Program-made: the position numbers and the translations under genes | Part shown: positions 34,810 through 43,128 of the stretch, piece after piece | Layout of the letters: each line of letters starts with the position of its first letter | How positions within the stretch are numbered: the stretch's first letter is position 1 | The notes under the pieces: model-generated | Seen by the model: the letters and a program-made list of their open reading frames with translations, nothing else | What the model was told of the DNA's origin: nothing | The model's database searches: none | Source: Spirillospora albida | GTDB lineage: Bacteria; Actinomycetota; Actinomycetes; Streptosporangiales; Streptosporangiaceae | Length of the DNA stretch: 64,000 nucleotides | NCBI RefSeq assembly: GCF_000718255.1 | Contig: NZ_JOFJ01000019.1 | Location: 1 to 64,000, forward strand | Direction of reading: 5' to 3'

Positions 34810-35696
34810 TGGCCATCTGGCTCACCGAGAACAGCAAGATCATCGTCCAGGGCATGACCGGCTCGGAGGGCATGAAGCACTCCCGCCGGATGCTCGCGGC
34901 CGGCGCCCAGGTCGTCGGCGGCGTGAACGCCCGCAAGGCCGGGACGAGCGTCGACTTCGACGGCACGAACCTGCCGGTGTTCGGCACGGTCGCCGAGGCG
35001 ATGGCCGAGACGGGCGCGGACGTGTCCGTGGTCTTCGTCCCGCCGAAGTTCACCAAGGACGCCGCGATCGAGGCGATCGACGCCGAGATCCCCCTCGCCG
35101 TCGTCATCACCGAGGGCATGCCCGTCCATGACACGGCCGTCTTCTGGGCGCACGCCGGTGCGAAGGGCGACAAGACCCGCATCATCGGGCCGAACTGTCC
35201 AGGCATCGCGTCGCCCGGCAAGTCGAACGCGGGCATCATCCCGGCCGACATCACCACCCCCGGCCGGATCGGGCTCGTGTCCAAGTCGGGCACGCTGACC
35301 TACCAGATGATGTACGAGCTGCGCGACATCGGCTTCTCCACCTGCGTCGGCATCGGCGGCGACCCGATCATCGGGACGACCCACATCGACGCCCTCCAGG
35401 CGTTCCAGGACGACCCGGAGACCGACGCCATCGTCATGATCGGCGAGATCGGCGGCGACGCCGAGGAGCGCGCGGCCGCCTACGTCGAGAAGAACGTGAC
35501 GAAGCCGGTTGTCGGCTACGTCGCGGGCTTCACCGCCCCCGAGGGCAAGACGATGGGCCACGCGGGCGCGATCGTGTCCGGCTCCGCCGGCACCGCGCAG
35601 GCGAAGAAGGAGGCCCTGGAGAAGGTCGGCGTCCGCGTCGGGAAGACCCCGAGCGAGACCGCCGTCCTGATGCGGGAGATCATGAAGAACCTCTGA
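34809..35696 (+). CDS. sucD: Succinyl-CoA synthetase alpha subunit
   Basis: 295 residues. A CoA-binding domain (VQGMTGSEGMKHS) precedes the phosphohistidine segment GHAGAIVSGSAGTAQ, where the His is phosphorylated in catalysis. Starts at the second ATG of ATGATG, sharing one base with the sucC stop. It forms the enzyme with SucC. Confidence 0.97.
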   Translation: MAIWLTENSKIIVQGMTGSEGMKHSRRMLAAGAQVVGGVNARKAGTSVDFDGTNLPVFGTVAEAMAETGADVSVVFVPPKFTKDAAIEAIDAEIPLAVVITEGMPVHDTAVFWAHAGAKGDKTRIIGPNCPGIASPGKSNAGIIPADITTPGRIGLVSKSGTLTYQMMYELRDIGFSTCVGIGGDPIIGTTHIDALQAFQDDPETDAIVMIGEIGGDAEERAAAYVEKNVTKPVVGYVAGFTAPEGKTMGHAGAIVSGSAGTAQAKKEALEKVGVRVGKTPSETAVLMREIMKNL

Positions 35697-35718
35697 CCTC
35701 CGCCGCGAGTTCACGGAT

Positions 35719-35757
35719 AAGACGTCCGGGCCGTCCAGGTCCGGGCGTCTTTCCGTT
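35719..35757 (+). terminator. Terminator after sucCD
   Basis: An 11-bp stem (AAGACGTCCGG pairing with CCGGGCGTCTT, one G-T wobble) with an 11-nt loop is followed by a T-rich tract. Confidence 0.85.
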
Positions 35758-35839
35758 TCCCGCCGGGGATCGCGGGACGGGACGACAAAGGCGACACGCC
35801 GGGCCCAGGGGCGCGCCGGGGGATCGGCGGGGTGCCAGC

Positions 35840-37504
35840 ATGGACCGCGTGAGCGACGAGAGGCCAGGACAGCGCGTATCGTCCGATGCCCGGCGGGCCG
35901 CCCCGGCCGCGCGGCCGCTGCAGGTGTCGGGGCTCGTGGCGGCGCTGTGGTGCATCGGGATCGGGCTCGCCGTCCTCACCACGATCACACTGATCGGCTG
36001 GATCGCCGCGCCCCGCACCGCCCTCGGACACGGCATGCCCGGCGTGTTCCGGACGGCCGTGAACTTCTGGCTCGTGTCCCACCACGCGGGGTTCAGCACC
36101 GCGCACGGGCGGGTGGGGCTGCTGCCGCTCGGCGTGCTCGTCCTGCCGGGCGCGATGCTCTACCGGGGCGGCGCGTGGATGATCCGCGGGGCCGGGCGGC
36201 CCCGCCGGCCGCGCGCCGCGGTGGTGCGGGTGGCGCTGGCCCTCGCCGTCCCGTACTCGGTCCTCGCGGCGCTGCTCGCGCTGGCCGCGGCGGGGCCGAC
36301 CGTGCAGCCGTCGGCGTGGCAGGCGCTGGTCGCGTCGTTCGTCGTGGCGGTCGTGGCGGGCGGGCTCGGCGCGGCGCGGGCCGTGGTCGCCGCGCAGGTC
36401 GCGGCGCAGGCGCGGGGCGAGCGGGTCCGGTCCGGGCTCGGGGCGCTGCTGCGGCTGCTGCCGCCGCGCCCGCGGTCCCTCGTGATCGGGGTGACGGGTT
36501 CGGTGGCCGTGCTGCTCGCGTCGGGCGCGCTGCTGGTCGGCGTGTCGCTCGCGCTGCACATGCGGGACGCGACGCGCCTGTACGACATGCTCGCCCCCGG
36601 CGTCGTCGGCGGCGCGCTGCTCCTGCTGGTCGAGCTCGCGTTCCTGCCGAACGCGGTGATCTGGGGCATGGCGTACGCGGTCGGCCCCGGGTTCTCCGTC
36701 GGGACGCGGACGAGCGTCTCCCCGACCGGCGTCTTCCTGGACGCGGTGCCCGCCTTCCCGCCCCTGGCGGCCCTGCCGGAACCCGGCCCGGCCCCGGTCA
36801 TCTCACTGCTGGCGCTCGCCGCGCCGTTCGTGGCGGGGGCCGTGGGCGGCACCCTGACGATCCGCACGATGCCCAGCTCCGTGGACGAGGCGGCCCCGCT
36901 GTGGGGGTTCGCGTCCGGGGCGCTGACGGGCGTGGTCGCGGCCGTCCTCACCGCCCTGTCGGGCGGCCCCCTCGGCGGCGGGCGCCTCACGACCGTCGGG
37001 CCGTCCACCTGGCAGGTCGGGCTGATGGCGGCGCTGGAGGTCGGGGTCTCGGCGGCCATCGCGGCCTGGGTCGCGAACCGGATGCAGCGGCGGCGGGCGG
37101 CCGGGCCGTCCCGCCCGGAGAAGGCCCCCGAGCGCCCGTCCGCGCGCAAGGCCGCGGCCCCGCCGGTACCGGTCCCCGTCCCCGCGCCCGTGCCGGTGGA
37201 GCCCGAGCCGGCTCCCGCTCCCGCGCCCACCGCGCCGCAGGCTCCGGACCCGCTCCAGTTCGAGGAGGCCGAACCCGTCCTGGCGCGCCGCCGTCCGCGG
37301 CGCAAACCGCCCGTCCGGGACGAGCCGTCCGGCACCGTCGTCGTCGAAGGCCATCTTGACGAGGACCCCGACCCCGACCGCGACCCCGGCTCGGAGCACG
37401 AGCCGGGGCCCGAGCCGGACGAGGAGCCCCTCCCGCGCCCGAGGGACGACCCCGAGCGCACCGAGAAGCGCGGCGGCGCCATCTACGTCCTCCGCGACGA
37501 GTAG
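35840..37504 (+). CDS. DUF6350 family multi-pass membrane protein
   Basis: 554 residues. About eight to ten hydrophobic segments fill residues 30-420 (LVAALWCIGIGLAVLTTITL is the first). A Pro/Glu/Asp-rich cytoplasmic tail of about 130 residues follows. DUF6350 proteins occupy the sucD-purN interval in many actinobacteria; a role in cell division or envelope has been suggested but not shown. No ribosome site decides the start strongly; ATG 35840 gives the usual N-terminus. Confidence 0.88.
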   Translation: MDRVSDERPGQRVSSDARRAAPAARPLQVSGLVAALWCIGIGLAVLTTITLIGWIAAPRTALGHGMPGVFRTAVNFWLVSHHAGFSTAHGRVGLLPLGVLVLPGAMLYRGGAWMIRGAGRPRRPRAAVVRVALALAVPYSVLAALLALAAAGPTVQPSAWQALVASFVVAVVAGGLGAARAVVAAQVAAQARGERVRSGLGALLRLLPPRPRSLVIGVTGSVAVLLASGALLVGVSLALHMRDATRLYDMLAPGVVGGALLLLVELAFLPNAVIWGMAYAVGPGFSVGTRTSVSPTGVFLDAVPAFPPLAALPEPGPAPVISLLALAAPFVAGAVGGTLTIRTMPSSVDEAAPLWGFASGALTGVVAAVLTALSGGPLGGGRLTTVGPSTWQVGLMAALEVGVSAAIAAWVANRMQRRRAAGPSRPEKAPERPSARKAAAPPVPVPVPAPVPVEPEPAPAPAPTAPQAPDPLQFEEAEPVLARRRPRRKPPVRDEPSGTVVVEGHLDEDPDPDRDPGSEHEPGPEPDEEPLPRPRDDPERTEKRGGAIYVLRDE

Positions 37505-37524
37505 CCCGCCCCGGAGGCCGAGGG

Positions 37525-37944
37525 CTAGAACAGGCCGCCGTAGCGGTCCATGCTGCCCGGGGGCAGGTCGAGCTTCTTCTCGATCTTCGGGAAGTGCTCG
37601 TCGCGGCACGCCTGCTCGTCGGTGTTCGTGTTGGCCTTGCCGAGGCACTCCTCGTACCGGTTCAGCTCGGGCCACAGGTACGCCGTCACCGCGACGGACG
37701 CGGCCGACACCGTCAGGCCGATCCCGCCGAGGACGATCCCCCCGAGCGCGCCCGGCGCCTTCTCGGCGGCGGCCCTCGCGGCCCGGCGGGCGCGGATCCC
37801 CACGATCAGTGCCGCCACCCCGAGGACGAGCCCCAGCGGGTAGAAGAACAGCGCGGTGAACAGCGCGAAGGCGCCCAGCCAGAGGGCCCGCAGGCCCGTG
37901 CTCCGGACCGTCTTGCCCGCCGGCGCCGGCGGCTGCTCGCTCAC
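37525..37944 (-). CDS. Small membrane protein, DUF4190-like
   Basis: 139 residues. Two hydrophobic segments (LGAFALFTALFFYPLGLVLG and an ALGGIVLGGIGLTVSAASVA region) flank a short basic loop. They precede an extracytoplasmic tail with a cysteine pair (YEECLGK, EQACRDEH). The GTG at 37944 is preceded by AGGAGG; an upstream ATG at 37965 is less well placed. It is divergent from purN. Function unknown. Confidence 0.75.
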   Translation of the reverse strand: MSEQPPAPAGKTVRSTGLRALWLGAFALFTALFFYPLGLVLGVAALIVGIRARRAARAAAEKAPGALGGIVLGGIGLTVSAASVAVTAYLWPELNRYEECLGKANTNTDEQACRDEHFPKIEKKLDLPPGSMDRYGGLF

Positions 37945-38044
37945 GTTCGTCGTCCTCCTGACCATGGGTGCCTGGCATGCCGAGCTGGGCCGATAGGCTT
38001 CGTGTCGATCCGACCGAACCCCGTCGTCCATCAGGGAGTCATTG

Positions 38045-38713
38045 GTGCCCGCCCGGCTCGTCGTCCTCGTCTCCGGCGCGGGGACCAACCTACAAGCGCT
38101 GCTCGACGCGTGCGCGGATCCAGCCTACGGGGCGGAGGTCGTCGCCGTCGGGGCGGACCGCCGGGACATCGCCGGGACGGAGCGCGCCGTGCGCGCGGGC
38201 CTGCCCGCGTTCACCGTCTGCATCCCCGATTTCGCGAGCCGGGACGACTGGGACGCCGCGCTCACCGCCGAGGTCGCGAGGCACGAGCCCGACCTCGTGG
38301 TGTCCGCCGGCTTCATGAGGATCCTCGGCCCGCGCTTCCTCGCCGCGTTCGGCGGCCGCACCGTGAACACGCACCCGGCGCTGCTCCCGTCGTTCCCGGG
38401 CGCGCACGCGGTTCGCGACGCCCTGGCGTACGGGGTCAAGGTCACGGGCTGTACGGTGCACTTCGTCGACGAAGGCGTGGACACCGGACCCGTCATCGCC
38501 CAGGAGACCGTCCCCGTGGGCTGGCATGACGACGAAGACTCCCTGCACGAGCGCATCAAGCGGGTGGAGCGCCGGCTCCTGGTCGACGTCGTCGGGCGGC
38601 TGGCCCGCGACGGCTGGACGACGCGGGGCAGGCGGGTCTCACTGAAGTGCAGGACCTGCAGGGATTCGTCCGACGATGAGGGGAGCTCGGCCGGTGAGCC
38701 GTGTGGCGATTAG
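38045..38713 (+). CDS. purN: Phosphoribosylglycinamide formyltransferase
   Basis: 222 residues. Transfers formyl from 10-formyl-tetrahydrofolate to GAR in purine synthesis. Motifs: LVSGAGTNLQALL for the phosphate, catalytic Asn/His in NTHPALLPSFPGAHA, and Asp in EGVDTGPVIAQ. The last 20 or so residues (CRTCRDSSDDEGS) are an unusual cysteine-bearing tail beyond the fold. The GTG start has GGGAG upstream. It overlaps purH by 20 bp. Confidence 0.95.
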   Translation: MPARLVVLVSGAGTNLQALLDACADPAYGAEVVAVGADRRDIAGTERAVRAGLPAFTVCIPDFASRDDWDAALTAEVARHEPDLVVSAGFMRILGPRFLAAFGGRTVNTHPALLPSFPGAHAVRDALAYGVKVTGCTVHFVDEGVDTGPVIAQETVPVGWHDDEDSLHERIKRVERRLLVDVVGRLARDGWTTRGRRVSLKCRTCRDSSDDEGSSAGEPCGD

Positions 38714-40256
38714 GCGCGCGCTGGTCAGCGTGTACGACAAGACCGGGCTGGAGGACCTGGCCCGCGGCCTGCACGAGGCCGGCGTGGAGATCGTGTCCAC
38801 CGGGTCGACGGCGGCGCGGATCGCCGCCGCCGGGGTGCCGGTCATGAAGGTCGAGGAGCTCACCGGGTTCCCCGAGTGCCTGGACGGCCGGGTCAAGACC
38901 CTGCACCCCCGGGTGCACGCGGGGCTGCTCGCCGACCGGCGCAAGGACGAGCACGGCCGGCAGCTCGACGAGCTCGGCGTCGCGCCGTTCGACCTGGCCG
39001 TGGTGAACCTGTACCCGTTCGCGGCGACGGTCGCGTCCGGTGCGGCGCCGGACGAGTGCGTCGAGCAGATCGACATCGGCGGCCCCACGATGGTGCGCGC
39101 CGCCGCGAAGAACCACGCGAGCGTGTCGGTCGTCGTCGACCCGGCCGCGTACGGGGACGTCCTGGCCGCCGTGAAGGCGGGCGGGTTCACCCTCGAGGAG
39201 CGCCGCCGCCTCGCCGCCCTCGCGTTCGCGCACACCGCGTCCTACGACGTGGCCGTGGCGTCGTGGTTCGCGGGCGCCTACGCGCCGGACGAGACCGCCG
39301 CCGACACGCGGTGGCCCGACTTCCTCGGCGCCACCTGGGAGCGGTCGAACCCGCTGCGGTACGGCGAGAACCCGCACCAGCGCGCCGCCCTGTACCGCAC
39401 GCCAGGCGAGACCGGCCTGGCCGGCGCCGAGCAGCTGTACGGCAAGGAGATGTCGTACAACAACTACGTCGACACCGACGCGGCCCGCCGCGCCGCGTAC
39501 GACTTCGCCGAGCCGGCCGTGGCGATCATCAAGCACGCCAACCCGTGCGGCATCGCGACGGCGGCGGACATCGCCGAGGCGCACCGCAGGGCGCACGCCT
39601 GCGACCCGGTGTCCGCCTACGGCGGCGTGATCGCGGCGAACCGCCCGGTCACCGCCGCGATGGCGCGGCAGGTGACGGAGAGCTTCGCCGAGGTGCTCGT
39701 CGCCCCCGCGTTCGAGGACGAGGCCGTCGAGGTCCTCAAGGAGCGGTTCAAGAACATCCGCCTGCTCGTCTGCCCCGACGCCCCCGAGGGCGGCACCGAG
39801 TACCGCCGGATCGACGGCGGCCTGCTGCTCCAGTCGGTCGACGGGATCGACGCGCCCGGCGACGACCCGTCCGCCTGGGAGCTGAAGGCGGGCGCCGCCG
39901 CCGACGAGGCGACCATGCGCGACCTCGCGTTCGCGTGGCGGGCGTGCCGGTCGGTGAAGTCGAACGCGATCCTGCTCGCCGCGGACGGCGCGACCGTCGG
40001 CGTCGGGATGGGCCAGGTCAACCGGGTCGACTCGGCGAAGCTCGCGGTCGCCCGCGCCGGAGACCGGGCCGCGGCGGCGGTCGGCGCGTCCGACGCGTTC
40101 TTCCCGTTCCCCGACGGCCTGGAGGTGCTCGCGGAGGCGGGCGTCCGGGCCATCGTGGAGCCGGGCGGGTCCGTCAAGGACGACCTCGTCATCGAGGCGG
40201 CGGAGAAGGCCGGGATCACCCTCTACTTCACGGGCGTCCGGCACTTCTTCCACTGA
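38694..40256 (+). CDS. purH: Bifunctional AICAR formyltransferase/IMP cyclohydrolase
   Basis: 520 residues catalysing the last two steps to IMP. The N-terminal cyclohydrolase domain has VSVYDKTGLEDLA and LDGRVKTLHPRVHAG. The transformylase domain has LRYGENPHQRAALY and the catalytic KHANPCG. The GTG at 38694 is preferred because GGGGAG is 8 bp upstream; an ATG at 38676 is also in frame. It uses the folate cofactor made by FolD, encoded next. Confidence 0.97.
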   Translation: MSRVAIRRALVSVYDKTGLEDLARGLHEAGVEIVSTGSTAARIAAAGVPVMKVEELTGFPECLDGRVKTLHPRVHAGLLADRRKDEHGRQLDELGVAPFDLAVVNLYPFAATVASGAAPDECVEQIDIGGPTMVRAAAKNHASVSVVVDPAAYGDVLAAVKAGGFTLEERRRLAALAFAHTASYDVAVASWFAGAYAPDETAADTRWPDFLGATWERSNPLRYGENPHQRAALYRTPGETGLAGAEQLYGKEMSYNNYVDTDAARRAAYDFAEPAVAIIKHANPCGIATAADIAEAHRRAHACDPVSAYGGVIAANRPVTAAMARQVTESFAEVLVAPAFEDEAVEVLKERFKNIRLLVCPDAPEGGTEYRRIDGGLLLQSVDGIDAPGDDPSAWELKAGAAADEATMRDLAFAWRACRSVKSNAILLAADGATVGVGMGQVNRVDSAKLAVARAGDRAAAAVGASDAFFPFPDGLEVLAEAGVRAIVEPGGSVKDDLVIEAAEKAGITLYFTGVRHFFH

Positions 40257-40271
40257 TCATGACCTGCGGAG

Positions 40272-40302
40272 ACCCGGCGGGGGACCCCCTCGCCGGGTTT
40301 TT
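40272..40302 (+). terminator. Intrinsic terminator after purH
   Basis: A long G+C stem (ACCCGGCG with CGCCGGGT, extended inward by G-run and C-run) is followed by five T's. Confidence 0.92.
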
Positions 40303-40393
40303 CGGTCCCTTTACTCTTCCGCGTTGGTAGCCTCGCATTCGCCGCGCCTCCTTGACCGTTCCGTGACCGTCGCGCGGCCCTTGGGAGGCGTTG

Positions 40394-40570
40394 ATGGACG
40401 ACCTGGTGATCCTCGCCGTGGGCATGATCGCCCAAGCCGACTCCCTGCTGCTGGAGTCCCGGCAGCTCGTCGGCCTGATCGCGGCGGCGCTCGCGGCGAT
40501 GCTGGCCGCGCAGCTCGGCTGGCACGGCACCGACCGCCTCATCGCCTGGCGCCGCCCCGACGAGGACTGA
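40394..40570 (+). CDS. Small single-helix membrane protein between purH and folD
   Basis: A 58-residue ORF with GGGAGG 5 bp before its ATG. The centre is one hydrophobic helix (LVGLIAAALAAMLAAQLG) and the C-terminus is basic-acidic (RLIAWRRPDED). It is separated from purH by the terminator and from folD by the riboswitch. Family unknown. Confidence 0.7.
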   Translation: MDDLVILAVGMIAQADSLLLESRQLVGLIAAALAAMLAAQLGWHGTDRLIAWRRPDED

Positions 40571-40620
40571 CCCGCGCTCCGGACGGGCCCGCGGAACGCC
40601 CGTCCGGCGCCGCTACCATG

Positions 40621-40729
40621 GACTTCGACGCGACTGGCGCGGTCAAGGTGGATCACCACCGGGGAGCGAACCAACAGTCCGGACACCGCGCGCCTGGGTG
40701 GACGGGACCTCGAGCCGGGCTCGGTCCCG
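40621..40729 (+). ncRNA. ZTP riboswitch (pfl motif) upstream of folD
   Basis: The conserved ZTP aptamer blocks appear in order: GACTGGCG (40632-40639), a small GGTGG/CCACC hairpin, GGGGAGCG (40661-40668), and the second subdomain CGCGCGCCTGGG (40687-40698). A further hairpin at 40703-40729 (CGGGACC with GGTCCCG, plus GAGC/GCTC) is a probable expression platform before the folD ribosome site. ZTP/ZMP accumulates when 10-formyl-tetrahydrofolate is short, and binding turns on folate genes such as folD. Confidence 0.88.
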
Positions 40730-40752
40730 GCGCGACCCACGCGGAGGAAACC

Positions 40753-41604
40753 ATGACGGCACAGATCCTGGACGGCAAGGCGCTCGCCGCCGCGATCCGC
40801 TCCAACCTCAAGGGCCGCGTCGAGGCGCTGCGCGAGCGCGGCGTCGCCGTCGGGCTCGGCACCGTCCTCGTCGGCGACGACCCCGGCAGCAACGCGTACG
40901 TGAACATGAAGCACCGCGACTGCGCCGAGGTCGGCATCGAGAGCATCCGCCGCGACCTGCCCGCCGACGCCGCCCAGGACGACGTCGAACGCGCCGTCGC
41001 CGAGCTGAACGCCGACCCCGCCTGCACCGGCTACATCGTCCAGCTGCCCCTGCCGAAGGGCCTGGACGAGCAGCGCGTCCTGGAGCGCATCGACCCCGCC
41101 AAGGACGCCGACGGCCTCCACCCCACCAACCTCGGGCGGCTCGTCCTCATGCAGCCCGGCCCGCTGCCCTGCACCCCGAAGGGGATCGTCGAGCTGCTGC
41201 GCCACCACGACGTCCCGCTGAAGGGCGCCGAGGTCGCCGTCGTCGGCCGCGGCATCACCGTCGGCCGGTCCCTCGGCCTGCTGCTGACGCGCCGCAGCGA
41301 GAACGCGACCGTCACCCTCTGCCACACCGCGACCCGCGACCTCGCCGCGCACACCCGCGGCGCCGACATCGTCGTCGCGGCCGCCGGCGTCCCCGGCCTG
41401 ATCACCGCCGACATGGTGAAGCCGGGCGCCGCGGTCCTGGACGTCGGCGTCTCGCGCGTCGACGGCAAGCTCGCCGGCGATGTCGCCGCCGACGTGATGG
41501 ACGTGGCCGGCTGGGTGGCCCCGAACCCGGGCGGCGTGGGCCCCATGACCCGCGCGATGCTCCTGGCCAACGTCGTCGAGGCCGCCGAGAACTCCGCCGC
41601 CTAG
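40753..41604 (+). CDS. folD: Methylenetetrahydrofolate dehydrogenase/cyclohydrolase
   Basis: 283 residues. Interconverts 5,10-methylene-, methenyl- and 10-formyl-tetrahydrofolate with NADP. Marks: catalytic YVNMKHRDC, where the Lys is key; the folate-site stretch YIVQLPLPKGLD; and the Rossmann VVGRGITVGRSLG, with PNPGGVGPMT at the end. AGGA lies 6 bp before the ATG. Placed under a ZTP riboswitch, it answers purine-pathway folate shortage. Confidence 0.97.
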   Translation: MTAQILDGKALAAAIRSNLKGRVEALRERGVAVGLGTVLVGDDPGSNAYVNMKHRDCAEVGIESIRRDLPADAAQDDVERAVAELNADPACTGYIVQLPLPKGLDEQRVLERIDPAKDADGLHPTNLGRLVLMQPGPLPCTPKGIVELLRHHDVPLKGAEVAVVGRGITVGRSLGLLLTRRSENATVTLCHTATRDLAAHTRGADIVVAAAGVPGLITADMVKPGAAVLDVGVSRVDGKLAGDVAADVMDVAGWVAPNPGGVGPMTRAMLLANVVEAAENSAA

Positions 41605-41637
41605 ACAGACGGCCCCGCCCCACGTGGACACGGCGGC

Positions 41638-41695
41638 GGGCCCCCCCGCGGGGGGGGGGGGCGCGGGGGGGGGGGGGGGGGGGGGCCCCCCCCCC
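41638..41695. repeat. Poly-G/poly-C tract, probable assembly artefact
   Basis: The tract holds seven C's, then G-runs of 12 (41650-41661) and 21 (41665-41685), followed directly by 10 C's (41686-41695). Nothing comparable exists elsewhere in the window. It lies between the convergent folD and FHA genes, where a terminator hairpin would be expected. A G-run meeting a C-run is what two opposing reads ending in false G calls would give. Confidence 0.9.
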
Positions 41696-42307
41696 GGTCG
41701 TCCGGCCGTCCACCGGCGGACGCCCCTGCTGCGGGACCTGCACCGGCGGCAGCGGACGGACGAGGCCCATCGCGATGACCTCGTTCGCCAGCCGGGTCCG
41801 CCGGTTCGGCCCCTCGGGGATGCGGAACTTCTGGTAGAGGCGCAGCAGGTGCTGCTTGACGGCCGCCTCCGTCACGACGAGGTCCCTGGCGATGTCGCGC
41901 GCCGTGGCGGGTGCCACGAACGCCTCGTCCGACAGGGCGGGCCGGCACAGGGCGGTCAGGACGTCCACCTCGCGGCGGGTCAGCTCGGGTGCGACGGCGC
42001 GGCGCAGCTCGACATCGGGCTCGACCTCCTCCCGGGGGATTCCCCCCAGGCGGACCCTGGCCGTGCCGAAGCTCACGACATCGCCGTCCTCCAGGACACG
42101 GCGGGCGATCGGTCGGCCGTTGACCCGGGTCCCGTTGCGGGACAATCCCAGGTCGACGACATAGACGTATGGGCCACGCCGGATGATCTCGGCGTGCAGA
42201 CGGGACACACTCGGGTCGTCGAGGTGGACGTCGACTCCTCTCCCTCTCCCGACCGTCGTCACGTCGGGGCGCAGCGGCATCACCAGCCCGCTGTCCTCGA
42301 TCCGCAT
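41696..42307 (-). CDS. FHA-domain protein with LuxR-type HTH, 3' end lost in poly-G tract
   Basis: Residues 15-85 are an FHA domain (VGRGRGVDVHLDD, then SRLHAEI, then GLSRNGTRVNGRP), which binds phosphothreonine. Residues 105-175 form a winged or LuxR-like HTH (ELTRREVDVLTAL, then ATARDIARDLVVTEAAVKQH, then LYQKFRI). It may link Ser/Thr kinase signals to transcription. ATG 42307 has GGAGGGG upstream. After about residue 203 the frame enters the poly-C/G tract and continues antisense to folD, so the true stop is not visible. Confidence 0.75.
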
Positions 42308-42515
42308 GAACGGCCCCTCCACGGCAGTCCTCCCAGCTAGTTAGCGACCCCTGTCGTCCGGGTTACCCGGGCGGGGGTGCGTCACACCCTCCTACCGGCG
42401 AGTAGCACTGCCGGGGCAGGGGTTTTCGCGCACCGTCCACCCCGTATCGGACACCCGGCGACAAGCCGGACCGATGTCGTGCGGCGCCCGCCGAGGCACT
42501 AACGTGAAGAAGGAC

Positions 42516-42980
42516 ATGGCGACACACGGCGCGAACTCCGGCACCCAGGTGCAGCGCCGCCGGCGCAGGGCGCCGCGCGGCCACGGCGCCGCGCCGCACT
42601 GGCTCGGCTCGCTGCCGTACCTGCTCGTTCTCGGCGGCGTCGCGGGCGGTCTCGCCCTCTGCGCGCTCGACTACTTCCGCAAGGGCTCGGGCCTGATGGC
42701 CGCCGCCCTGCTGCTCGGCGCGCTCGCGCGGCTGCTGCTGCCGGAGTCGCAGCTCGGCCTGCTCGCGGTGCGCAGCCGTCCGGTCGACTGCTGGACGCTC
42801 GTGATCCTCGGCGAGACGGTCGCGTTCGTCGCGCTGTCCATCCCGCCGATGAACAAGACGGGCCTCGCCCTCGCGGGCGCCTTCGGGGTGCTGATCATCC
42901 TCGCGCTGGCGGTGCGGGGCGTCCGGTACCTGTTCGCCGAGCGGCGCGCCGCCCGCAAGGCGTCCCGTACCGGTAGATGA
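42516..42980 (+). CDS. DUF3017 family membrane protein
   Basis: 154 residues. A basic N-terminus (RRRRRAPRGHG) is followed by three to four hydrophobic segments (SLPYLLVLGGVAGGLALCAL, LMAAALLLGALARLLL, then two more) and a basic tail. DUF3017 genes habitually follow folD in actinobacteria, which supports the call. ATG 42516 is chosen; a GTG at 42504 is possible. Function unknown. Confidence 0.82.
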   Translation: MATHGANSGTQVQRRRRRAPRGHGAAPHWLGSLPYLLVLGGVAGGLALCALDYFRKGSGLMAAALLLGALARLLLPESQLGLLAVRSRPVDCWTLVILGETVAFVALSIPPMNKTGLALAGAFGVLIILALAVRGVRYLFAERRAARKASRTGR

Positions 42981-43128
42981 GACCGGGCTGTCCGCGTTTC
43001 CCCTGGTAGGCGGCTGTATAGTGGAAAGTCTGCCGGGGCAGGTCTAGACCTCCTGACGCGCTCGGCTAGCCTTGCCAGTTGAGCCTTACAAGGACTGCTG
43101 GCCGGTGTAGGAAAGGGACAGCAACAGC

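Noticed and set aside
41402..41695. C-terminal extension of the FHA protein antisense to folD
   Set aside because: It arises only because the poly-G/C tract keeps the frame open; the residues are Pro/Arg low complexity.
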